From Pseudomonadales bacterium (lineage in GTDB: Bacteria; Pseudomonadota; Gammaproteobacteria; Pseudomonadales; Azotimanducaceae), in assembly GCA_019634925.1 (NCBI GenBank), contig JAHCAL010000003.1, positions 372,001 through 436,000 on the forward strand: a stretch of 64,000 nucleotides of DNA. The letters run 5' to 3'. The notes beneath the pieces were generated by a model. The model was given only the letters and a program-made list of their open reading frames with translations, did not search any database and was not told the origin of the DNA. Made by a program: the position numbers and the translations under genes. This document shows, piece after piece, positions 47,319 to 54,885 of this stretch (positions are counted from its first letter, which is position 1; each line of letters begins with the position of its first letter).

Positions 47319-49076
47319 ATGGATCGAATCGTGGCGACTCGAGCCTGCCGGATGATTGACCTGGCCGCGTCAGGTTTGCTGTCGGTCGTGCTCCTGTTCG
47401 TCGTGCATGCGGCCGTTGCGGACGACATCTGCGAACAGGCGGTCTCCGGACAAAAGCAGTTGCTCTGGGGAGACCTGCACGTACACACGGCGTGGTCGTT
47501 CGATGCATACGTGTTCGGCGCTGTCGCTACTCCGCAGGATGCGTATGCATTCGCGCGTGGACAGCCGCTGCGGCTGCCGGACGGTGAAATGGCCTCGATC
47601 GATCGCCCGCTCGACTTCGCTGCGGTGACCGACCATGCCGACACCTTCGACGTGATGTATCTCTGCTCTGACCCCGGCTATCGCGACGATGCCTGGTGTT
47701 CGACATTGCGCGAAGGGCGGCGCAAGCGCGAGGGCCGCCGGCTGTTCACCGATCTGCTGCTGCCGATCCTGTCGACCACGCCGGGCACCCCGGTACCGCT
47801 TTGTGAGACGCCTGGCGTCGATTGCCGCAGCGCGAGCGCGAGCCAGTGGCGGCGCGTCCAGGAAGCCGCCGAGGAAGCCAACGACCCCTGCCGCTTCACC
47901 GCTCTGATCGGCTACGAGTGGAGTGCGTCCCCGGGTGGGCGTCACTGGCACCGCAACGTGATCTTCCGATCTGCGGACGTGCCGACCGAGGCTTTCGACT
48001 ACATCCGTTATCCGCGTGTGGCGGATCTCTGGGCGGCCCTCGAGCGCACCTGCCGACCTGAAGATGGCTGTCAGGCGCTCGCGATCCCGCACAACATCAA
48101 CTGGGCGGATGGCGGCAGTTTCGATGTGGCCGGTGTCGCAACCGATGAACTGGCGCTGCGCGCACGTTACGAGCGGCTAGCCGAGATTCACCAGGAAAAG
48201 GGCTCGAGCGAGTGCCTGCCCGCCGACCGGGACGATCCGGGCGCGGACTGCGCGTTCGAGCGCCTCACCGGAAACTTCGCCCAGCAGCACGTGAGCGGTG
48301 AGGGATCGGATACCCCCGACGTTGCCTGGGCGCGGATGCGTTCGACCTACTATCGAGGATTGCTCGCACGCGGTCTTGCGGCCTCGGCCGAGTCCGACGA
48401 CGGCCTGAACCCGCTCATGCTCGGCGCGGTCGGCTCGACCGACAACCATCTCGGCACCCCGGGCCGGGTCGACGAGCATGGTTACTGGGGTTCCATGTCC
48501 ATGATCTGGGCCACCGACGAGCAGCGCCTGGGGCAGGCTGCCTACAACCCCGGCGGCCTCGTCGCCGTGTGGGCCGAGCAGAACACGCGTGGCGCGGTAT
48601 TCGATGCGCTGCACCGGCGCGAGGCCTACGCGACCAGCGGTCCGCGCATCAGCCTGCGCTTCGGCGCCGCCTCGGCGGATGCCTGCTCTCATGCGGAGCC
48701 GCCGCTCTCCACGGTCATGGGTGGCGAACTGCCCAGGGGTACGCCGCCGCGGTTCGTGGTCCTGGCCGGGCAGGATCGAACCGCGCTCGCCGCGGTCGAC
48801 ATCGTGAAGGCGACGCTGGTCGACGGGGCGCCAGTGGAGTCGGTGACGCGAATCGCCGAGTTCCCGGCGGGCGAGGCGAGCGCCTGTATCGTCTGGCAGG
48901 ACCCCGCTTTCGATCCCGAAGCACCAGCCTACTGGTACACGCGGGTCATCGAGCAGCCGACACCCCGCTGGGACCGCTATCTCTGCGAGCGCCTGGAGAG
49001 CTGTTCGGCCGAGTCGGCGGCGACGCGAACGGTGGCGGAGCGAGCGTGGTCCTCACCCATCTGGTACTACCCCTGA
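47319..49076 (+). CDS. Secreted DUF3604 protein (PHP-like metal hydrolase)
   Basis: 585-residue exported protein of the DUF3604 family, related to PHP phosphoesterases. Seen: signal peptide SGLLSVVLLFVVHAAVA, then metal-binding motif LWGDLHVHTAWSFDA, AAVTDHADTFD, IPHNINW and GAVGSTDNHLGT. Many Cys (about ten) in the mature part suggest disulfides. ATG 47319 is used because it begins the signal; an in-frame extension upstream is made of a repetitive GDVAG-type sequence. DUF3604 genes often sit by TonB receptors, as here (divergent). Reaction is unknown. Confidence 0.9.
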   Translation: MDRIVATRACRMIDLAASGLLSVVLLFVVHAAVADDICEQAVSGQKQLLWGDLHVHTAWSFDAYVFGAVATPQDAYAFARGQPLRLPDGEMASIDRPLDFAAVTDHADTFDVMYLCSDPGYRDDAWCSTLREGRRKREGRRLFTDLLLPILSTTPGTPVPLCETPGVDCRSASASQWRRVQEAAEEANDPCRFTALIGYEWSASPGGRHWHRNVIFRSADVPTEAFDYIRYPRVADLWAALERTCRPEDGCQALAIPHNINWADGGSFDVAGVATDELALRARYERLAEIHQEKGSSECLPADRDDPGADCAFERLTGNFAQQHVSGEGSDTPDVAWARMRSTYYRGLLARGLAASAESDDGLNPLMLGAVGSTDNHLGTPGRVDEHGYWGSMSMIWATDEQRLGQAAYNPGGLVAVWAEQNTRGAVFDALHRREAYATSGPRISLRFGAASADACSHAEPPLSTVMGGELPRGTPPRFVVLAGQDRTALAAVDIVKATLVDGAPVESVTRIAEFPAGEASACIVWQDPAFDPEAPAYWYTRVIEQPTPRWDRYLCERLESCSAESAATRTVAERAWSSPIWYYP

Positions 49077-49174
49077 GCAGACGCCGCCGTCCGCACCCCG
49101 ATAGCGCCGGCGGGCTTGACCCGGCCACCCCGTAACCGGAACCATCCCGCCAAGGGTGTGCGGAGTACGGTTCG

Positions 49175-50416
49175 ATGGCAGAGCGCATCGCGATCATCGG
49201 CAGCGGCATGGCGGGCCTCGCCGCCGCGGATGCCTGTCGCCGCGCGGGTGACGCCGTGACGGTGTTCGAGGCACACGACGGCCACGGCATGGACGCGCAC
49301 GTGCTCGACGTGGCCGGCGGCCGTGTCGACGTTCCCCTGCGCGTGATGAGTCCGCGAGCCTGGTCGAGTGTGCTGCAGCTCGCCGCGCGGGTCGGAATCG
49401 GCACGTTCCCCGTCGACACGTTCGTCTCGTGCAGCCGGCCGGACGGCCGCACCTGGTTTCGCAGCGGCCGGGTGCCGCTGCTCGGCTGGCCCTCGGTCGG
49501 CTCCTGGCGGTACCTCAATGCGCGCAGCGCGCGCCTCGCCCTGGGCCTCCTGGCGCTGCGGCGACAGACCCGCGCACTCGGGGCCGCGGATGGCGCGCTG
49601 ACCGTCGCACAGTTCATCGACCGGCATCGCCCCGATCCGCTGTTCTGGCGCGGACTCGTGCTGCCGCTGCTCACGACGATCTGCACGTGCGACGAGCGAC
49701 ACCTGCTGGCGTGGCCGGCGCGCGAGCTGCTCGCGCTGCTCGACGAGATCCTGCACGGCGGCGGACTGGTCCGAATCCAGGGTGGCACCTCGGCGCTGGT
49801 GGCGGCGCTCGGTGATGGTGTCGAGCGGATATCCGGTAGCCCGGTGGTGCGTGTGGTCGAACGGTGCGGTGCCATGCTGGTGCGCAACGCGCGCGGCGAC
49901 GAAGGCCGGTTCGATCGGGTGATCGTCGCCACGCAGGCGAACCAGGTCGACTTTCTGGAGGGAGAACGCTACGCCGAAGAGCGCCGCGTGCTCGCCGAGG
50001 TGCGCTTCGATCGAGGGGAACTCGTGGTGCACCGCGATGCGCGGTTCATGCCAGCGCGGCGCGAGGACTGGACCGCGCTCGGCTTCCGCATGGACGAAGC
50101 GCTCGGCACGCCGATGTTCACGGTCTGGGTCAATGCGGTCGAGCCTACGCTCGCTGCGGAGCCACCGGTATTCCAGACCTGGAATCCGCAGATCCCGGTC
50201 GCGCCGGACCTGGTGCTCGCGCGCGTGCCGTTTCAGCGCGCGGTCGTGCACACGGGAACGGCGGCCATCCATGCGGCGCTCGCGACATGGCATCGGACGC
50301 CCGGCCGACGGGTCTTCTACTGCGGTTCCTGGGCGTACCCGGGGGTGCCGCTGCTCGAATCGGCCGTGCGCGCCGGGCAGGCGGCAGCGGCGGCGCTCCA
50401 TGCCGCGCGTGGATGA
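49175..50416 (+). CDS. FAD-dependent amine-oxidase-like oxidoreductase
   Basis: 413-residue flavoprotein with an N-terminal dinucleotide-binding motif IAIIGSGMAGLAAADACRR, then HVLDVAGGRVDV, and a C-terminal FAD-closing segment FYCGSWAYPGVPLLESAVRAGQ. Belongs to the amine oxidase / protoporphyrinogen-oxidase-like fold; relatives often pair with cyclopropane-fatty-acid-synthase-like methyltransferases. The next gene, a methyltransferase, overlaps its end by 17 bases, so the two are translationally linked and probably modify the same lipid or other hydrophobic substrate (inference). Confidence 0.88.
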   Translation: MAERIAIIGSGMAGLAAADACRRAGDAVTVFEAHDGHGMDAHVLDVAGGRVDVPLRVMSPRAWSSVLQLAARVGIGTFPVDTFVSCSRPDGRTWFRSGRVPLLGWPSVGSWRYLNARSARLALGLLALRRQTRALGAADGALTVAQFIDRHRPDPLFWRGLVLPLLTTICTCDERHLLAWPARELLALLDEILHGGGLVRIQGGTSALVAALGDGVERISGSPVVRVVERCGAMLVRNARGDEGRFDRVIVATQANQVDFLEGERYAEERRVLAEVRFDRGELVVHRDARFMPARREDWTALGFRMDEALGTPMFTVWVNAVEPTLAAEPPVFQTWNPQIPVAPDLVLARVPFQRAVVHTGTAAIHAALATWHRTPGRRVFYCGSWAYPGVPLLESAVRAGQAAAAALHAARG

Positions 50417-51440
50417 GCGGTTCCGGATCGCCGGTGACCTGCTGGCGGGGCCGGGCGGCGATGGCCGCTGGAACAACCTCGGCTACTGGGACGGCGCAGT
50501 CGACTATACCGCGGCGGCACGCGCGCTCGCCCGGCTGCACGGCGAGGCGGCAGGGCTGCGTCCCGGCATGCGCCTGCTGGAGCTCGCCTGCGGCCACGGC
50601 GCCGGGCTCGACCTGTGGGCCGACGAATTCAGCGTGCGCGCGGCGTGCGCGGTGGAGGTCCGGCCAGCGTGCCTGGCAGCCATCGCAGCGCGATCGGCGC
50701 ATTCGCAGACTCGGCTCGTGGCGGGGCGCTTCGACGAGCCGCTCGCGGGATTGGTCGGTGCAGCGGCCTTCGATGCGATCGTCTGCGTCGATGCGGCCTA
50801 CCACGCGCGTTCGCTCGCGGACTTCCTCGGCGCGTGCAGGGCCCTGCTCGCGCCGGACGGTGTCCTCGCGTTCTCGACCGTGGTACCGGGCCCGGGCTAC
50901 GGGCGGCTCGGACGGGTCCGCCGAGCATTGCTCCGCGGCTTGCTGCGGCTCGCCGGGATCCCTGCCGGGTCGATCCGCGGCCACCAGCAACTCATCGACG
51001 GCGTCGAGGCCGCAGGTCTGCACAGCGTGGCGCTGCGTGACCTCGGCGACTCGGTCTTTGCCGGATTTGCTGCATGGGTGCAGCACCGGGGGCGGTCACT
51101 GGATCGAGCCACGCGTCGGTCGAGCGGGTGGCTCAAGATCCGCGTGACCGCAGCGTTGTGCCGCTGGTTTGCACGCAGCGGGGCCGTCGATTATGTGCTC
51201 GTGGTCGCCAGGGCGGAGCGGGAGAGTTCGAGCTGTTCGTGCGCGAGCTCCGCGAGACGCGACAGCGCGCCGTCCAGTGCATCGGTCCACGCCACGGCGG
51301 CGTTGAGCCGGAAGCTGCTGGCGAAGCGGCCACTCGCCGAGAACAACGGACCGGGAAATATGGCGATGCCTTCGGCAATCGCCCGTGCGTGCAGTGCCAT
51401 TGCGTCGAGCGCTGGAGGGCCGGTCACCCACAGCAGATAG
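50400..51440 (+). CDS. SAM-dependent methyltransferase with antisense-overlapping tail
   Basis: Class I methyltransferase. Seen: NLGYWD near residue 28, SAM motif I LELACGHGAGLDLW near 60, and acidic motif FDAIVCVDAAYH. ATG 50400 overlaps the upstream oxidoreductase gene. The family-like part ends near VDYVLVVARA (about 51215), yet the frame stays open to 51440 (346 codons). The last 80 or so residues are Ser/Ala/Arg-rich and lie opposite the 3' end of the MocR gene, overlapping it by 250 bases. The tail is probably read-through of the antisense strand after loss of an earlier stop; it may still be translated. Confidence 0.82.
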   Translation: MPRVDERFRIAGDLLAGPGGDGRWNNLGYWDGAVDYTAAARALARLHGEAAGLRPGMRLLELACGHGAGLDLWADEFSVRAACAVEVRPACLAAIAARSAHSQTRLVAGRFDEPLAGLVGAAAFDAIVCVDAAYHARSLADFLGACRALLAPDGVLAFSTVVPGPGYGRLGRVRRALLRGLLRLAGIPAGSIRGHQQLIDGVEAAGLHSVALRDLGDSVFAGFAAWVQHRGRSLDRATRRSSGWLKIRVTAALCRWFARSGAVDYVLVVARAERESSSCSCASSARRDSAPSSASVHATAALSRKLLAKRPLAENNGPGNMAMPSAIARACSAIASSAGGPVTHSR

Positions 51441-52648
51441 CCGCCGGCCGGAACGTTGATCAGGGTGCCCTGGGGAAACTCCGCCAGCAGCTTGGCGCGC
51501 ATCCGGCGAGTCAACTCGGCGTACGCGAGGCGGACCTTGCGGAGATGGCGGTCGTGCCCGCCGCGTGCCAGGTAGTCCGCCAGCGCGTACTGATCCAGGG
51601 TGGATGCGCCGGTGGTCTGGGTGTACTGCAGATAGTCGAGTTCGCGGCGCCGTGCCGCCGGCGCGACCAGCCATCCCAGACGCAGGCCGGCCGAGACGGA
51701 TTTGCTGGCCGAACCGACCAGGAACCATTCGCTGCGCCGCAGCAGGCTCTGCAGCGTGCGCGGGCGCGGATTGTCGTGACCGAAGTCGCCATAGACGTCG
51801 TCCTCCACCAGCGGGGTGCCGGATTCGTCGAGCAGCGCTGCCAGTTCGCGCTTGTCCGCCTCGGACATCGCGTGGCCAACCGGATTGCCGTGATTCGGCA
51901 CCAGCACGCAGGCGCGTACCGGCCACTGTTCCAGTGCCATGCGCAGCGCCGGGATGCTGATGCCGCGATCACGATCGGTCGGGACTTCGATCGCCTTCAG
52001 GCCCAACGTGTGCAGACATTGCAGCAGGCCGTAGTAGGTCGGGGACTCCACCGCGATGACGTCGCCCGGCTGTGCAAGCACACGCAGGCAGAGGCTCAGC
52101 GCCTCCTGGGCCCCGGACGTGATCTGCACGCGATCGGGCCCCGCCGTGCAGCCGGCGCGCGCCAGGCGTTTGGCGATCTGCTCGCGCAGCGGCAGGATGC
52201 CCGGCGGGAAGGCATAGGCCGCGGTTTCGCCGGATTGCCAGCGGCGTGTCTGGCGAAACGAACGCTGCAGCGCCTTGAGCGGCAGGAATCCCGGGTCCGG
52301 CATCGCCACGCCGAGCTGGCCGAAGCGCGCTGCGCGGCTGGCCTGCAGCAGATCGAGCGTGACCGACTGGGTCGTGACCATGCGGGGTGCGTCGAGCGCC
52401 GCGGCGCCGGTTCCCGCGGCGCCGGCAGTGCGCACCCGCTGTGGTGCGCCCAGTACGAAGAATCCCGCGCGTGCGCGCCCTTCGATCCGTCCCTCGGCTT
52501 CCAGCCGCTCGAGGGCGCGCATGACCGTCGAGATGCTGACGCCATGGAGCATGGCAAGCCGACGCACGCCCGGCAGCCGGGCGCCGACCGGGAATGCAGC
52601 CTCGTCGAGCGCGCGACGTAGCGCGTCGGCAAGTTCCTCGTAAAGCAT
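51191..52648 (-). CDS. MocR-type GntR/aminotransferase regulator
   Basis: 485-residue transcription factor: GntR winged helix in residues 1-70 (GVSISTVMRALERLEAEGRIEGRARAG... split by family turns) fused to a fold-type I aminotransferase domain. Seen: PNHGNPVG, EDDVYGDF and the PLP-Lys motif GSASKSVSAGLRLGW. PLP, an amine or an amino acid is the usual effector. Divergent from the small lipoprotein gene (172 bases between starts), a likely target, and convergent with the methyltransferase, whose tail overlaps its 3' end. Confidence 0.94.
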   Translation of the reverse strand: MLYEELADALRRALDEAAFPVGARLPGVRRLAMLHGVSISTVMRALERLEAEGRIEGRARAGFFVLGAPQRVRTAGAAGTGAAALDAPRMVTTQSVTLDLLQASRAARFGQLGVAMPDPGFLPLKALQRSFRQTRRWQSGETAAYAFPPGILPLREQIAKRLARAGCTAGPDRVQITSGAQEALSLCLRVLAQPGDVIAVESPTYYGLLQCLHTLGLKAIEVPTDRDRGISIPALRMALEQWPVRACVLVPNHGNPVGHAMSEADKRELAALLDESGTPLVEDDVYGDFGHDNPRPRTLQSLLRRSEWFLVGSASKSVSAGLRLGWLVAPAARRRELDYLQYTQTTGASTLDQYALADYLARGGHDRHLRKVRLAYAELTRRMRAKLLAEFPQGTLINVPAGGYLLWVTGPPALDAMALHARAIAEGIAIFPGPLFSASGRFASSFRLNAAVAWTDALDGALSRLAELAHEQLELSRSALATTST

Positions 52649-52820
52649 TGGGCGAACTCCAGTACAGATGCCACCGGAACCGGCGTTACAGCCGGCGGGA
52701 TGCGGATGCTGTGCGGCAGCGGATAGCCCGTACCTGCTGCTGCCGCGTCGCGCGATCGACCCCTAGTCTGCCATGAACCGAACCACAACGGTGGTCCGGT
52801 TGACGAAGAGGTCGGTGGGT

Positions 52821-53072
52821 ATGAAGAAGATTCGGATCTGGACGGCCGCCGCGGCGTCGACACTGTGCGTCAGCCTGTTCATGGCCGGGTGTCAGGGCGG
52901 TACCGGGGCATCGCACGGGGTGGCGGGATCGCTCGAGTTCAAGGAACTGCGTCGATACTGCATCGCACGGCATGGCGGGGTCGGCATGGATGCGATCGAC
53001 ATCTACGCCGGCCGGTTGAGCGCGCACTGCTCGCGCTGGGCGTACCGGCAGGTGCGGGCCTCAGGGCGCTGA
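52821..53072 (+). CDS. Small predicted lipoprotein
   Basis: 83-residue protein with a lipoprotein signal: MKKIRIW, hydrophobic core AAAASTLCVSLF, lipobox MAGC, giving a mature chain of about 60 residues with two further Cys. No family recognised. ATG 52821 is chosen because it begins the KKIR signal; an upstream ATG at 52773 adds 16 unsupported residues. Divergent from the MocR regulator, which may control it. Confidence 0.6.
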   Translation: MKKIRIWTAAAASTLCVSLFMAGCQGGTGASHGVAGSLEFKELRRYCIARHGGVGMDAIDIYAGRLSAHCSRWAYRQVRASGR

Positions 53073-53137
53073 CGGTGGCATCGTACAGCGGGTGACCGCC
53101 GGGCAGGCCGGATGGCGATCCGGCACGGGTCGCCCGC

Positions 53138-53908
53138 TCAGTGATGCTGGTATCGTCCGGGCGTGACGCCGGTGTGGCGTTTGAACATGCTGATGAATGC
53201 GCTCGTGCTCTCGTAGCCGAGCTCCAGCGCGACGTCGGTCACCCGCGCGCCGCGCGCAAGGGCTGCGGCAGCGAGCGACAGCTTGAGCCCGGTTCGCCAC
53301 ATTTCGAAACCGAGTCCCGTTTCGGTCCGGAACAGGCGCTGAAGGGAACGGGCGCTGGTGCCGAGCAGGGCAGCCCATTCGCCGAGTGTGCGCCGGTCGG
53401 CCGGATCCTCGAGCATCGCCTGGGTTATCCGGCCGAGCCGGGCGTGGTCCGGCAACGGTACGCGTCCGAACGGCACCGGCGGGGCGGCTGCTATCTGGTC
53501 CAGCAGCACGGTGACCAGGCGCGCCGCGGGCTCGTCCGGGCTGCGTGGCACCGGTTGTGCGACGACTGCGCGCGTCAACTCGATCAGCAGGGGGGACGCA
53601 GCCAGTACGGTACAGGAGCGCGGCAGCGGCGGACTCGACGCGGGGTCGAAGTACACGCCCGAGATCCGCGTCCGCGCCGTGTTGCGGATCGAATGGGGCA
53701 CGCCGGCCGGAATGAACATGGCGCGATTGCCGGGAACGATCCACGCAGCCCGTTCCGCCAGAACGGTGATCAGGCCACCGTCGGTCACGGCGATCTGGTG
53801 TCGCCGGTGGCGATGGACAGGGACGCCCTGCCGTGGATCCAGATCGAGCGCGAGCGTCAGTGCCAGCGGGTGTGGGGTGATTGGCGTCATCGCCGCATTT
53901 TCGGTCAC
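53138..53908 (-). CDS. AraC-family transcriptional regulator
   Basis: 256-residue regulator: N-terminal cupin (PVHRHRRHQIAV, FIPAGVPHSI) and C-terminal double HTH with RVTDVALELGYESTSAFISMFKRHTGVTPGRY. Starts with GTG 53908 or ATG 53890. Divergent from a methyltransferase gene with 68 bases between, a likely regulated neighbour. Cupin-AraC pairs of this type often sense small hydrophobic ligands. Confidence 0.95.
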   Translation of the reverse strand: MTENAAMTPITPHPLALTLALDLDPRQGVPVHRHRRHQIAVTDGGLITVLAERAAWIVPGNRAMFIPAGVPHSIRNTARTRISGVYFDPASSPPLPRSCTVLAASPLLIELTRAVVAQPVPRSPDEPAARLVTVLLDQIAAAPPVPFGRVPLPDHARLGRITQAMLEDPADRRTLGEWAALLGTSARSLQRLFRTETGLGFEMWRTGLKLSLAAAALARGARVTDVALELGYESTSAFISMFKRHTGVTPGRYQHH

Positions 53909-53976
53909 GATCGCGCAAGCGCGCCAGCACCCGGGTACATAGGCTGTCCGGACCTACCCCACACGGAGCGGCCGTC

Positions 53977-54666
53977 ATGACACGACCCGGTGACACGCGC
54001 GATTCGACCCCGCCGTTCAGCGCGGCCCTGCGCTTTGGTCCGTTGACCCCGGTGTACGACACCCTGGTACGGTTGATGGGGCACGAGGACCGGTGGCGCG
54101 GCGCGCTGGTCCGCCGGGTGGGATTGCGTCCGGGCGAACGATTGCTCGAACTGGGCTGCGGGACCGGCAGCCTCACCGTGCGGCTTGCCGCCGCCGCGCC
54201 GGATGCCAGCATCGTGGCCGTGGATCCGGACCCCCGCGCACTGGTCCGTGCGCGCCGCAGGAGTGCTGGCCTGCCGGGGCGGATACAGTTCCACGAGGCG
54301 TATGCCGATCGTCTGCCGGATGCCGATCCGTTCCGGTCGGGATCGTTCGACCGGATCGTCAGCAGCCTCGTTTTTCATCACCTCGATCGCGCCGCGAAGG
54401 TTGCGACGCTCGCCGGCGCGCGCCGGCTGCTCCGGCCCGGCGGCGCACTGTACATTGCCGACTGGGCCGAAGCGCGCGACTGGGGCCAGCGTGTGCGTTT
54501 CCTCGGCATCCAGCTGATCGACGGTTTCGGCACGACCTCCGACAACGTCCACGGTCTGCTGCCCTACCTGATCCGGGAGGCAGGATTCGCGGACGTGGTC
54601 GAGCTGGCCTATGCGCGCACCCGGTTCGGACCGTTCGCATTCTGGCGTGCGCGTGGTGCCGACTAG
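53977..54666 (+). CDS. Class I SAM-dependent methyltransferase
   Basis: 229-residue methyltransferase. Seen: motif I LLELGCGTGSLTVRLA near residue 52, acidic AVDPD, FDRIVSSLVFHHL, RLLRPGGALYIADW and FGPFAFWRARG at the C-terminus. ATG 53977 is preceded by GGAG with 8-base spacing; the 32 additional upstream residues of the longer reading overlap the AraC gene and are not conserved. Divergent from that AraC regulator. UbiE-like in pattern, with no ubiquinone genes nearby; substrate unknown. Confidence 0.9.
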   Translation: MTRPGDTRDSTPPFSAALRFGPLTPVYDTLVRLMGHEDRWRGALVRRVGLRPGERLLELGCGTGSLTVRLAAAAPDASIVAVDPDPRALVRARRRSAGLPGRIQFHEAYADRLPDADPFRSGSFDRIVSSLVFHHLDRAAKVATLAGARRLLRPGGALYIADWAEARDWGQRVRFLGIQLIDGFGTTSDNVHGLLPYLIREAGFADVVELAYARTRFGPFAFWRARGAD

Positions 54667-54885
54667 CGTTCCGGGCGGCCCAGACGAACGTCAGCTGCCG
54701 CGCTGAGCCGATCTGCGGACGGCTTGCGGCCGGAACGCCGCCCGGCCGCTCGCTCGCGTGCCTGCATCTGGCCCACCGCGATAACCGCCCGGGCCGCGTA
54801 CTCGACGGCACTTCCAGCGCTCGGCGCGACGCATGCATCGCCACCAGATCCGCGCCCGTAGTCGAGCGCTGGTGACGGACACGGT

